DNA from: Viola odorata | Lineage: Eukaryota; Streptophyta; Magnoliopsida; Malpighiales; Violaceae | NCBI GenBank assembly: GCA_963691705.1 | Contig: OY829539.1 | Span: 42,851,656 to 42,915,655 of the forward strand | Direction of reading: 5' to 3' | Length of the DNA stretch: 64,000 nucleotides | The notes under the pieces: model-generated | Database searches by the model: none | Told to the model about the DNA's origin: nothing | What the model saw: only the letters and a program-made list of their open reading frames with translations | Program-made: the position numbers and the translations under genes | Shown: one piece after another, positions 20,156-32,344 of the stretch | How positions within the stretch are numbered: the stretch's first letter is position 1 | Layout: each line of letters starts with the position of its first letter

Positions 20156-20853
20156 GAAGTTGACTAAGTTGGACATTTTTGGAAGTGTAAACTTGTCACA
20201 AAATGCCATTTTTGCAACCTGATAAACCACCACATTTCAGTTCCAACTTATTCTGTTCAAGTTGTTGGCAACAATGAAATGTAAAAATTGATAATACACC
20301 ACCACATTTCAATTCCATATAGGTTTACAAAGTTCATAATCTAGCACCTGGAAATAAGGCATTTTGCCACTGGAAAATACTGAAATTTCCAAGTTTCTAG
20401 TTCCTGTAAATATACCATAATCAAACCCCTCAATAAATGACAAATCCAAGCATACTATTCAACATCAACAACCAATCCCATAAAGTTAAATGCTAATGAC
20501 ATTGGCAATTTCCCTAACAACAACTCGTATATTTCAATTCATTAATTCAACCAAAACTGTACATTCTATGTTACAAGCTGAACTAAATGGATTGAAAATC
20601 CTTACCACACTAAATTCATAAGTATTCTACCTAAACAAACCCCCTAATTTTCAGTAGAATCTAGGGAGAAGGATACGCAACATCTGAATGAAGCTCTTCA
20701 TAAAAAGGGTCATCCATACAATACATACCTCAAATTGGTAACTTATTGAGATCAAAATCTTTATCCCCCCTTGAATTTTACTGCAAGCAAAGTATCTTCA
20801 CTTGATGGTAGATTTAAATCAGGAAGAAGAGGAAGCTTTAGGGTAGTCTCACC
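20156..20853. other. Intergenic, no gene seen
   Basis: AT-rich, with repeated short motifs (CACCACATTTCA.TTCCA twice). No protein or RNA gene recognised. Confidence 0.5.
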
Positions 20854-21153
20854 TTATTCACCTGATTTATGTAGCCCATGATGCAAACCCAGAATCCTAT
20901 CTTCTTTACTGACCACACGACATAAAACTTCATCCTCTTCATGAACAATCAAACCTAACACATCCTTATCCTTGGACACAACTGAGCCTTCTTCAAACAC
21001 AACGTCATCTTCCCTATCGTATGTATATTCCACAATCAAATTAATATCACATCCTAGATCCATTGCAGAAGCTACCGCACCCACATCATCTTCAACCTCA
21101 ACAACTCCAATTGAATCCACTACAAACATTTGCATCGAATCATTAAATTCCAT
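20854..21153 (-). CDS. Unrecognised acidic open frame, 99 codons
   Basis: Starts MEFNDSMQMFVVDSIGVVEV and continues with a strongly acidic composition (many D and E). I do not recognise a domain. Acidic first exons of this kind occur in Mutator-like transposase genes of plants, but nothing here proves that. It could be a chance frame or a decayed exon. Confidence 0.25.
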   Translation of the reverse strand: MEFNDSMQMFVVDSIGVVEVEDDVGAVASAMDLGCDINLIVEYTYDREDDVVFEEGSVVSKDKDVLGLIVHEEDEVLCRVVSKEDRILGLHHGLHKSGE

Positions 21154-21199
21154 AAAACTCTCGTTGTGTGAATCATCCTAGTAATTGATGCTCTCCATT

Positions 21200-21945
21200 G
21201 ACCGACTCTAATTACGAAAAGAATAGAAGTGTACTGACTCAAATTGAGAGTGTTGGTTGTGGAAAAAGGATTTGTGGTGGTATTAATAGGTGAAATATTT
21301 CATTCCCCTCAAATTTGATTTTCAAATGCCTTGAGATGGTAATTGTTTCTCTCTATCACAACTGCGATGGTTGACCCAAGCTGAAGCTATCATCGTCGAC
21401 AACAAACGTAGGCAAGGGTAGCACCATCATCTCTAGTGTTGGTAGTGGGGATATCATTTATTTCCTGCAAAAAATTCTTCTCCAGAATGTCATTTATTTA
21501 CAGCCGGAGGGAGTATTAAATTAACTCAACATATAGTAGTGGTACTCTTTTGTTTTGAAAATACAAATGATTTAATAGCACAATGATATTTCTATTTTTG
21601 GTAACAAATAATTTATTGATGTGATTGACATTAAAAAAAATATAAAGGGAATATATAAAATTGCATGTTTTTTATATTGATCATATTTTCTCTATAACTC
21701 AGTAACCCATTCCAATTGATAACTAAAACATGTGACACGTACTTATTAGTTCTAATAAGCATCAATGCCTAAAAACTAGCCTTCAGAAAAAACCTTTCAA
21801 TTGAAAGAAAATTTGTTTATCCCTTATCATAGGAATGTACACGCATGTTAGTTAATTAACATAATAAATAAATGACTCTTAAATTTAAAAATACTATTCT
21901 CTATATAGTAGTGAGATAGATCCAAAGAGTTCAACGACGTATAAT
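21200..21945. other. Intergenic AT-rich DNA
   Basis: No gene, RNA or repeat recognised. Confidence 0.5.
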
Positions 21946-22564
21946 TAGAGTTGTGCAAATACCGACCGAATCGAAATTACCGTAATACCGTACCGATGTT
22001 TACTCTATTTGGTCGGTATTTTTTTTAGATTTTTTAATGTACGACATACCGAACTACAGACCAAACTTTATTCAGTACGATACGGTATTAGATTTTGCAC
22101 TGTACCTGCCATTTTATATATAAAATATCATAAGAGTGTAAGAAAGTTTATAATCAGTATCCCTTCAAAATAAAATAGCTACTATTTACTCCTAGTCCTA
22201 ATTAATTAGAAACCCAAAATCCTTATATTTTCACTCGCGTCATCTCCCATTCTCTCTCCCTATTTTTCACCAAACCAAAACTCCCTCCATCATTTAATTC
22301 CAAAACCCGCGAACCCAACTCCAAAACTACAATTTCTTTTAATTCCAAAACCCGCTAATCCAAATTCCATCGTTTTCAATTCCCCCATCGATTTTGAAAT
22401 CCCTAAGTCACAAGACCACCAAAACTCTAATTTCCAATTTCTTTATTCCTTCAAACTCCAGTCGCCATCGCCATTCAATTTCCAAGTTCTAATTGGCATC
22501 GAACTCGCCGAGCAACTCGTCCATTCTCTCTAGATCTTCAAAACCCAAATTCAATTCTACTATT

Positions 22565-24297
22565 TTTTTCCCAATCGTTAAGGTAATTTGTTTCTCTTAT
22601 CAATTAGATTAGGGTTTTAGTGAAATTTGAAATCAATTTGGGACTAGGTTGTTGTTGATTTTATTTTCTATTGATGTTTTCTATTATTTTTTTCATACAG
22701 ATTCCATATAATGGAGGCCATACCAAGCAACATTGATGGCCAGATTGGAAGTGGAGTTTCAGCACTACCTCCTACAAATGCTACAGAAGCACATGCTACT
22801 GAAGTTGGAGTTGTTGCGCAACCTACAAATGTTGATACTAGATCTAAAGTTCCAAAAAGAAGGAAGTTGATAACATCAAGGTCTCCTTATTGGAAAAATT
22901 TCAAGAAAATGGATAATGGGGATGGAGACCAAGTAGGTAAATGCATTTTTTGTTCTAAGGAGGTACCTGCTCATCCACAGAGAAATGGCACCTCTGATTT
23001 ACGTAATCACATTGTTACTTCTTAAGAAAAAACCACACTCAAATGACCCAAACCAGACTGAACTTGATTACCAAGTTGAGGATAAATCTGCATCTTTAAC
23101 TACTTGGGTATTTGATCAAGAAGCTTCTAAGGTGGGTTTAGCTAATATGATAATAGAGGATGAGCTTCCTTTTAGGTTTGTAGAATGGAAGGGGTTTAGG
23201 AAATTTATGCGAGTTGTGCAACCAAGATTTAAAGTACCCTATAGGACCACTATTTATAGAGTCTGTTTTCACAAATACGTGGATAAGAAATTAATTATGA
23301 AACAACTTCTTATGTCCAATTGTCAGAGGGTTTCTATAAACACTGACACATGGAAATCAATTCAAAGAATCAATTACATGTGTGTCACTGCTAACTTCAT
23401 TGATAATGACTATAAATTGCACAAAAATATAATTAAGTTTTGTCTAATTTCTAGTCACAAGGGGGATGCAATAGGAAAGGCAATGGAAAAATGTCTAAGT
23501 TAGTGGGGTTTGATGAGTAATGTCTTCACAATCATAGTGGACAATGCTATGTCCAATGATAAGGCTGTTAATTGGCTTAGGAAAAGGATGACACTATTGG
23601 GTTCAAGTATTTTGGGAGGGAAATTTCTACATGTTAGATGTATTGCACACATAATCAATTTAGTGGTGACTAATTGTTTGAAAAATGATATCAAGTCAAT
23701 TTTTAGGATAAGGGAAGCAATAAGGTATGCTAGGTAGTCTCGCTCTAGGCTTCTCAAGTTTAAGGCATGTGCTGAGAAAGAAAACATAGAGTCCAATTCT
23801 GGTTTGTGTCTGGATGTATGTACAAGGTGGAATTCCACCTATCTAATGTTGGAGAGTGTGTGCACTTTTGAGAAAGCTTTTGAAACTTATGTTGAGGTTG
23901 ACCCTTATTTCAAGATTGAGCTTGACAGTAGGGGAGTGAAAAAAACAGGAAAGAAGAAATCAAATGAGGAAGAGGTTGATGATGTTACCATTGACAATTT
24001 GGAAGATGATGAAAATGAAGTGGATGTTGGAGTTGCAAATGCATAGAATTTTAAGGGAGTTCCTACAAAAGAAGATTGTACCTGTGCTAGAAGGCTTGGA
24101 AGTTGCCTTAAGTTTTTTTATAATCTAACAAACTTCATTTCTAGTTGTGATTATGTAACTACAAATGCATATTTTGATGAGATAACCAATGTAGCTTCCC
24201 TGTTAAAAGAATGGCAGGATGGTATTGATTATAAGTTAAGCATCTTTGCTGATAGCATGAAAATGAAATTTAATTCTTAATTCTACATTGCTACCAT
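22565..24297 (+). pseudogene. hAT transposase, N-terminal and central part
   Basis: An untranslated exon ends near 22580 at TTAAG/GTAATTTG; the acceptor TTTTTCATACAG precedes ATGGAGGCC (22711). A BED zinc finger follows (SPYWKNF...CIFC...LRNH). Its last Cys is lost to a frameshift at about 23024. The next frame holds the central transposase region: NTDTWKS, VDNAMSND, RCIAHIINLVV, and DVCTRWNSTYLML. Stops interrupt it near 23501, 23735 and 24044. The gene ends at DSMKMKFNS, where TatB sequence begins. It belongs to the Ac-like/BED-zinc-finger hAT group. Not functional. Confidence 0.88.
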
Positions 24298-25139
24298 TTC
24301 GAGGTTGTATTATGGACCTGGGAAGATATTAGGCACCCGAGTCACATCCTTAAAAGGTTACCGGTAAAAAGGTGTTTGGAAAACATTTTTTAACATGAAA
24401 ATGAGGAAATAATCGTAGCATGTCAACCAATCCCGTGCACGAAATCGGGCCACTTTCCAATCATTTACAGGGTAAACGATCGTAGAGTGTCAACCGAAAT
24501 CCTGTTACGAAAATTCGGCCACTTTCCGATTGTTTATGGGCCCTCAGAGGTATTCACCGCTTTGGCATTTTTGTAATTTCCGATAGGGACCATTCGAGAC
24601 TGATTGATCCTTTCTAGTCGGGATTGGTCGGGACTAATTAATCGTTGGTTTTTTACTAAAGCGAGAGCCCTCTTTATCATCATTAGGCCATACATGATTA
24701 ATTAATTACTATGTGATCTATCATGGATAAAACTAGCAAAAATACCAATTTAATGAATGCAAATAAACCGCGTGGGATCGAAGCCACCATATACATTTAT
24801 CAGTGCATAACAATTAATTTCATGGCATATAAAGAGCAAGTGATGTAAACATGTACACATGTACGTTGATTTTAATTTCTAACAATTTTAAATATCATGC
24901 ATACGATTATGATATGAGTTTTTAACATTTCTAAATAGCATGCATACGAATAATATTTGCGTAAAGCATTAAATAAATGAAAGAGAGGTAGGAAGCGTAC
25001 TCGTGAGCGAAGACTTTAAATTTTATCTACAAAGTGAGATTATTAGCGATGGTTCGAAAGATAGTAAATAAAAGGCATACAAACATTTATTAGATTATTC
25101 ACGAACAAGTAAGCAATTAATTAAATAAAGATGGCAAAC

Positions 25140-25600
25140 AAAACAAACAAATATTTATCATGTACGAGCAATTGGTAAATAATTATTACGACGAATAAGA
25201 CAAAGAAATTAATTATCATATACGAGCAATTGATAAATAATTAGCATGACGAAAACAAAGCAAACAAATTATTTATCGCATACGAGCAATTGATAAATAA
25301 TGACGAAAACAAAGCAAACAAATTATTTATCGCATACGAACAATTGATAAATAATTAACAAGACGAAAACAAAGAAAATAAATTATTTATCGCATAGGAG
25401 CAATTGATAAATAATTAACATGACGAAAACAAAGCAAACAAATTATTTATTGCATACCAGCAATTGATAATAATTAACATGACGAAAACAAAGCAAACAA
25501 ATTATTTATCGCATACGAGCAATTGATAAATAATTACAAAAATAAAGCAAACAAATTATTTATCACATACGAACAATTGATAAATAATTAAATATGACGA
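25140..25600. repeat. Tandem array in TatB LTR, unit about 60 bp with 10-bp hairpin
   Basis: Units read ATTATTTATC-gcatacgagcaatt-GATAAATAAT then TAACATGACGAAAACAAAGC. The two 10-bp arms are perfectly complementary. The same array occurs at 39745-40200 and 41900-42450 with different unit numbers. Confidence 0.9.
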
Positions 25601-26290
25601 AAACAATGTAGACAACTTATACGAAAAGTTTAATGGGTCGGGCCCAAGAAAAAGATAAAAAAACAGCTGGGCTTGGACAAAGCCAAGCCCATCACCTTTA
25701 ATTTGCAGCAGCAGCACCTTCTTCCTTCTTTTCTTCTCCATTTGGGCTTGGCTAGCCAAGCCCATGACCAAACAGTTAAAGAAACTATCCCAGCCCTCCT
25801 CTTTTTTAAAAAGCAAGCCCACTTCCCTCCTTCTTTTTCCAGCCAACCTGCAACAAATAATAAGCAAAGCAGGAAACAACTTCTGGCCAAAACAACCATA
25901 AAAGCAGACAACAATCCGGCCAAAAATCGGCCACAACACAGCAGCACTTAAATTAGCCAAACACAGCTCTTCAATTAATTCAAAATAGTAGGCGATTTAA
26001 GTAAATAGGCAAACGAAATTAATTCAAACAAACTTGAAATTAACCCGAAATAGCAAGCAATTTAACGAAGCAAAACATCAAAATTAATTTAAAACAGTAG
26101 CAGCAATCGATTAACAGAAAGAGTAACAATTAATCGAAAGTAAAACATTAACAATTTAATTAATTGAATCCGAGGTAATTAATTAATTAAAGAGCCAGCA
26201 ATTAAAATCAAAGCAGAAGGAAAGAGCGTAAATAAAAGGGGGACTAGAGCATGAAATTGGTCCCCCTCTTCTTGTTGCTTGAAGGTCTGT

Positions 26291-26297
26291 ATTTATA
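26291..26297 (-). promoter_or_regulatory. TATA box of TatB LTR
   Basis: TATAAAT on the minus strand about 800 bp into the LTR. The solo LTR has the same box at 43173-43179 at the same distance. Confidence 0.65.
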
Positions 26298-27098
26298 GCA
26301 GAAAGTTTGATTCGGTTTGGGTAATTTGCATGGCCGAGAATTGTCGGGGAGGTGGAAGGATAGGGATGGTCGGCGATGGGATGTTCGTGATGAACAAGTT
26401 TAAGCAAGTGGCGGGGGATTGATGAAGATTTTAGGAAGGAAATGATCACGATTTGGTTGCCTTAAATGCAAGGATTTTGGAAGATCAAAGTGATGATGAA
26501 AATGTTTCTTGGCCATTGGATGTGCATAAAAGAGTCAAATGGTTTTGATCAAGTGGTTGTGATGAGAGTGAGCTATAAGATGCTTAATGCTTAATTAATT
26601 GGTTCGAACTATCAGTATGAGAAATCTCGTAAAAACTTGTAATAAATTCGAACAAAAATGACTGTGATACGTAATAAAATGCAAGGAACAAAATGACGTG
26701 AACAAAAATACGAACTCAACTCTCTAAATAGAAATATTTTATTTAAAGTCTAAAAGCTCGTTCGGGCCTAATAGGGGTCTGGCTACAAATCGATAATAAA
26801 TCCGAACGAAAACAACTACGACATGTAATAAAATATAAGGGACGAAATGATGCGAATGAAAATTCGAACTCAACTCCCTACATGGAAATATTTTATTTAA
26901 GGCTTAAAAGCTCATCCGTAACCTGATAACAGTTTGAATGACGTAAAAAGGCCAAAAAACTAAAATAATGTGAAATGAAGTAAAATAGTAAGATAAACAT
27001 TAAATGATCAAAAATCGATAGAGATTCGATTTAAACAAGCTGATAATGCGATAAACAAAAAAAGTGCTTAAAAGTGTGTCAAAAATCGGGTATCAACA

Positions 27099-27112
27099 GT
27101 TGCCCCCTCTTT
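27099..27112 (-). promoter_or_regulatory. TatB polypurine tract and adjoining hairpin
   Basis: AAAGAGGGGGCAAC on the minus strand. The adjoining hairpin spans 27109-27162, with ATCAAAAAC/GTTTTTGAT as its central stem. Confidence 0.8.
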
Positions 27113-27229
27113 ACTCTCTTATCAAAAACAAAGTGTAGCAAAGTTTTTGATGAGCAGTAAAGACGATTGCCCCAAGTATTACCACGTTTTGAATGCATCA
27201 TAACCAGTTGAGATGTGGAATTATGCGAA

Positions 27230-27600
27230 AAAGTAAAATATAGTCGCTCAAGGAGGAGCAGTAATTATGCAGAAATGTAGAATTATGTAAAAATATAGTC
27301 GGTCAAGGAGGAGTAATTTAGATATGCAGAAAAGTAGTCACTCAAGGAGGAGTAACAATTATGCAAAAATGTAGAATTATGAAAAATATAGTCGCTCAAG
27401 GAGGAGTAGTAAATAGACATGTATTGAAAAATATAGTCGCTCAAGGAGGAGTATTTAGATAGACAAGGTGTATGTGGGGACGTGACCTATCATAACACTA
27501 ACAGACAAGATGTGGGGACGTGACCAATCTCAACTTTTAAATAACAAGGTGTATGTGGGGATGTGACCTATCACAACACTAAATAGTTGGTGTAAAGTGA
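27230..27600 (-). repeat. TatB short arrays (CTCAAGGAGGAG and GGGGACGTGACC)
   Basis: Four to five irregular units carry TAGTCGCTCAAGGAGGAG; some fold as GCTC-aaggag-GAGC or ACTC-aaggag-GAGT. Then three units of GTGTGGGGACGTGACC..ATC. Confidence 0.7.
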
Positions 27601-27649
27601 AAGCAAGTCTTACCTCGAACTTACCTTATGGATTGAAATGGAGAGTGGT

Positions 27650-28375
27650 TGGAAGCCACCGTATAAAATAAGTTTGATATTGCTGACCAAATCACCGCTC
27701 GTCATAAAGTGGATGTGGGTGACCAAGTCACCGTATGAAATAAACGGATGTGGATGACCAAGTCACCGCGCAACATAAGTGAGAATGTGGGTAACCAAGT
27801 CACCGTACAACATAACTAAAAAAGTGGACTACCAATTCGTCACACGACATAAGTGAAAAGGTGGGTAACCAAGTCACCGCAAGACATAACTAAAAAAGTG
27901 GACGACCAAGTCATCACACGACATAAGTGAAAACGTGGGTAACCAAGTCATCGCATGACATAAAGTGAAAATGTAGGTAACCAAGTCACCTCACCGCACG
28001 ACATAAAGATGATGTGGGTGACCAAGTCACCGCACAAATAGAAAAAAAGTGGACAACCAAGTCGTCATCAATGTGGGTGACCAAGTCACCGCACAAATAG
28101 AAAGAAAAGTGGACGACCAAGTCGTCACTCTAACGTGGGTGACCAAGTCACCGCACAAATAGAAAGAAAAGTGGATGACCAAGTCATCACACCAACGTGG
28201 GTGAGAAAGTCACCGCACAACTAGAAAGAAAAGTGGACGACCAAGTCGTCACACCAACGTGGGTGACGAAGTCACCGAACAACTAGACAGAAAAGTGGAC
28301 GACCAAGTCGTCACACCAACGTGGGTGATCAAGTCACCACACAACTAGACAGAAAAGTGGACAACCATGTCATCA
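27650..28375 (-). repeat. TatB main array, palindromic units
   Basis: Units of about 60 bp pair two hairpins: GGTGAC-CAA-GTCACC and GACGAC-CAA-GTCGTC. One unit near 28170 has GATGAC-CAA-GTCATC, with both arms changed. Confidence 0.9.
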
Positions 28376-28399
28376 CAAAATAAGTTGGAGGTGAAGTGG

Positions 28400-28690
28400 T
28401 AACGTACCATCATTTCGATGTTTGAATTGGATTTGTTTGGTGGAAATCCATGACGAGGGTATTACAATGATTTTTTTGATCGAAAATCCAATTTGAGGAG
28501 TGGTAACATTCTCCATTCGATGTTGATTTGATTTTGATGAAAATCCAAGATAAGGGCATTACAATGATATTGTCATCAAAGACCCAATTTGAGGAGTGGT
28601 AACATTCTCCATTCGATGTTGATTGGATTTTGACGAAAATCCAAGAAGAGGGCATTACAACGATATCTTCATCGAAGACCCAATTTATGG
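28400..28690 (-). repeat. TatB third array, unit about 117 bp, three copies
   Basis: Units contain GAGGAGTGGTAACATTCTCC, GAAAATCCAAGA, GGGCATTACAA and GACCCAATTT. Confidence 0.85.
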
Positions 28691-30520
28691 CGTGATTCCC
28701 TCAAAGTGTATCTGTATCCTACAAATAGGAAGGAAGCAAACACGAAGCAGCAACAGATAGAAAAAGAGAGAGCAAATGACCTATGTGAGAAATATCAAAT
28801 ATTCCTACATTTAACCCATGGCTTGCCCCCAAGTTTGTTTGTTTGGAATGAAAATGACCTCTTTGTTTAAGAGGAAATAAATTCAAGTATATATATATAT
28901 ATATATATTTTTTAAATGCGTTCAATTTTCATTTATAAAAACATGATTGATACAAGTCTAGATAACGTCTGCGTCTTGTTCAGGAAATAACGACCTCAAG
29001 AACAAAACTTTCCCATGAAACTTAGCCGTAAGCAACCCTCAACGGATATTAGTGTTTGTGCTCATGCTCAGAAAATAGGGCTATCTGTTTACACTCCTAA
29101 AAATGCAATAAACATAGCACAATAATTAAATTTGCAATGTCAATCTGAGTGAAAGATGCACATGCATGGGCATTCTAATAATCAAGAGGTATTTACGAGG
29201 GAGAAAAAAAGAGGAATTTGTAGAAGAAAAGGAAAAGTGTTGTTTGTTTTTATTTCACGAAAAGGTTTTAATGAGTTTGTGCTCGACGACTGATTGTGAT
29301 GAGGACAAATTACGGTGAACGATGCTTGACGATTTGATCGTGGCGAAAGCAAAGTACACAAGTTCTTCATCTTTTGTTGGGAACGCTCTTCCTGTGATCA
29401 TCTTAATCGATTCTGAATTTTTTTTTTCGTACTCACTTCTACTTTCATTGTCTTGGGCTCTTTGAGACACCCTTTTTTGAATTTTTTCTTCTTCATTTTT
29501 TTTCTTTTTTTCTTTTTTCCCTTTTTTTTATAAATACAAATACAACCAACAAGCAAAGCAAGCACGATTCTCTCTGTTGTGCTGATTTTTTGGACAGCGG
29601 TCTTCAATTCTTATTGCTTCTCTGTGGATTAGTGTAGACTGTTTCTTTTGAGGGTCGCAAACTGTCAACCTTTGAGGGTTTCCTTTTCGTCCTGTTGATT
29701 CGTTGAAATGAATTTAGCAAGCTTTTGGCGCTTTAGTCGGCCACCTCAATCGAACACTACTCACTTGGTTAGGAGAAAATAAGAGGCTTTTGGGTGCTTG
29801 ATAGAGTCATACATGGTGTACAAAATATGTGTTTGAGGGCGAAAGTTAAAAATAAAAAACGTGGAAGAATAGCAAAAGCGAAGTCCAATGTCATCTTACT
29901 GTTATCCCATGTCTGATGGTTCATGTACCCTAAATATTATGTAAATCTAACTAGCACTTAGCTTAGCATTTACACTCATGAAAGAAATAGGGCGTGAAGG
30001 CCCAAAATGCTCGCAGGGATATGTTTGTGACTGCTTACGTCCAAAACATGTCATAGATATAAGAGTTAACAGAGAAAATCATGTATGTTTATATAATTTC
30101 TAATGAATGCACAAGTTATCCGTGACGTGATAAAATGATGAACATGATCTAAGGAATGTTTGAAAATTTTGAGGGTAGTGTGATTTTTTATTTTCTAATT
30201 ATTTTTTAAGCAAAGCAAAAAAACATTTACAACTACAAAACTCGAAAAAATTTAATGATAATTTCAAAATTGCCCCCAATGTAAAAAAAATGACTGTATG
30301 AAGACCGTAAAAAGGCTTAAACTAAAGGAAAATGAACTTCCCTAAAAAATGAGCTTTGACATTTTTCAATACCTTTTTTTGGTCGTCATTTTTCTCGCTT
30401 GCCCCCAGGTTTATAAGCCTCATTGTTCCTAAAATGAAGAGGGAATTAAATAGCGAATCCACTTGGAAAAGACATCCCAAGATGTTTGAATTTAACGAAA
30501 AATAGAAATATTGAAAAGAA
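28691..30520 (-). other. TatB internal non-coding DNA
   Basis: Has a (TA)n run near 28890-28910, T-rich low-complexity DNA at 29480-29530, and several TTGCCCCCA motifs (28822, 30273, 30399). Open frames at 28719-29607 are low-complexity or unrecognised. No gene supported. Confidence 0.5.
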
Positions 30521-30523
30521 CAA

Positions 30524-30539
30524 GTGGGTTGTCTCCTAC
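30524..30539 (-). other. Conserved AGACAA-loop hairpin in TatB
   Basis: On the minus strand: GGGCGCTTC then GTAGG-AGACAA-CCCAC (one mismatched pair). Same module as at 15950 and 49464. Here it follows the leader directly, which fits deletion of gag and pol between them. Confidence 0.65.
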
Positions 30540-30559
30540 GAAGCGCCCTTGTTTAAAGT

Positions 30560-31130
30560 CGTAGGCTCGACTATGTACAAAAGTATTGTAGGCATCGCCA
30601 CTAGATGAGTAATCAGGATGGGTCTTGCGAAAAAAATAGAGTTCAAGTGTTAGTAAATTGAATGAACAAATTTTTTTTTATTCACCTGCATCGCAAAAAT
30701 TACGTGAGAAAAAAACGTAGAAACAGGATTAATCAAAGTTACGACAAAGCAAGTATGATGCTCATGATGAGGGCTTTTGACATTGACTAATTTCTAACGG
30801 CCTGAAGGTTCCCGACGATACCATAGAATGGTCCCTAAAGTGTCGTCCAGTGTCAACCGATTCCTTGCGGAACCAGGCAACCTTTCGACTAGCTATAGGG
30901 GTTTGAACGAGTTGGGTTTGGTGAACATTACCCAGAAATCGAGTCCCAGGGTGTCACTACTCCCCTTCCTAACCTATTTGGTAAACGGACCCTAGGTGTA
31001 GGGCCTATGTATGAGATACGTATGGCAGTTTATCAAAGCGTATAACAAATAGTCACGAAAATAGTTTATTAAAGCAAGTAAATAATAAAAAATACAAACA
31101 CCTTAAACTAGTGGACACGTTTCTTGGTTC
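30560..31130 (-). other. TatB untranslated leader
   Basis: On the minus strand, TTTAAGGTGTTTGTATTTTT near 31100 matches the start of the TatA leader (TTTGAGGTGTTTATTCTTG near 2665). Position 30750-31010 matches 37960-38190 in gapped form. No coding potential. Confidence 0.6.
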
Positions 31131-31514
31131 CGACGATAGTTTTGGTGATTTTGATTGGGAATTATTATTATTTTTTTTTTGGTTCTTTGGGGGGGTCATA
31201 TGGTCTTTTGGTGAATCTTTCGAAGGAGGCCCATCCACATTTGATCAAGTGACGAACATGTGCTTTAAAGGCGGAATAATACTCTAGAGTGTAATCCGGA
31301 GTTCCTTGTCCAATTGCGCCAATTACAGATTAGGGCATAGAGGGACTCGTGATAGTAGGCCCCGTTGTATGAATGGAAGAGGCGGATAATCAAGTGTCAT
31401 CTTGTCCCATTCTTTTTGCTTGTAGTACCCGTTCTGAAGTAGTTTGGAGTTGCTCCTTTAGCTCTGCTATCCTCATGACCAGTTCTGTCCTTTTCTGTGT
31501 TTGAAGAGCTTTCG

Positions 31515-32344
31515 TGATACGATCACGCCTAACCTCATTCTCTCTATGTACCAGCACCACCTAAGCATTGGGTTCTCAGCCACAACTGTCCAGTGGCTAA
31601 GCATGGGGATCGCAGAACAAAGCTCGGCAACAAAAGCTCCATCCAAGAGGGCCAAGAATAATGATCCGATGGACAAGCCAATGACGTCTAATTTGCGCAA
31701 ACAAAGTCTTGATGGAAACGTCAAGATGTTAGCTTTCATTTGGGACAAGTTTCAGGCCAATCGGACGGGTGGATCAAAAGTTAAGGTCGTCGACATTTTA
31801 GCGCGCAGATTCAACGAGCCAGCTTCGACGTGTGAACTTTCCAGTATAGCGTTTTGCCACTGCTTTAGAGGGGACATTAAGAGCTGTAATGCTTTCCCAC
31901 TTGTGATAATTTATTGTAGTTCTTTCCTATATATAGAGCATCAAGCTAGTGTCATTAGGGAGATATAATTGCCAAGTGAAAAGCTAGAGAGAAATCCTCC
32001 TCTAGCCTTTTCACCAAGGCATTTATCCTAGTGTGATATTTGAGTGATTTAAGATTGTTTCCTTTCTTGTAATTCAAGTGTGTTCTGAAATAATAATCAA
32101 GTGTTCTTTGTGCTTTCAATCTGAGTTCAATTCAAGTGTACCATCATCAATCCATCCAACTCCAATCCAAACACAACCCTTTCCATTCATCCTTTCTCAT
32201 ATCATCTATTTCCGCTGCACTTATAGTCCATCTTCCATCATATTTCCTTCCATCTTCCAATCTGCCTTGTGTTACAACTCCAAGCTAGATCCTCCTTCAA
32301 ACATAGATTCAAACTCCCCTTACAAAGGAGGTTGTATCTTATCA
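31515..32344 (+). repeat. TR-GAG 5' LTR
   Basis: 830 bp. TATA box TATATATA at 31928-31935. The open frames at 31473-31968 and 32078-32617 run across the LTR borders and are not genes of their own. Confidence 0.93.

Larger units (their letters stand above)
24298..27098 (-). repeat. TatB 3' LTR (outer end truncated)
   Basis: Ends (plus strand) at GGGTATCAACA, i.e. TGTTGATACCC on its own strand. Contains a TATA box (26291-26297 on the plus strand), hairpins at 25669-25690 (GGGCTTGG/CCAAGCCC) and 25743-25764 (perfect 22-nt palindrome), and a tandem array at 25140-25600. The open frames at 25556-25960 and 26183-26449 recur in the solo LTR with changes and are not supported as genes. Confidence 0.88.

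Noticed and set aside
25556..26449. Protein gene in the TatB LTR
   Set aside because: Frames differ between the three LTR copies and carry no domain.
28886..28912. (TA)n microsatellite as a regulatory element
   Set aside because: Ordinary simple repeat in non-coding element DNA.
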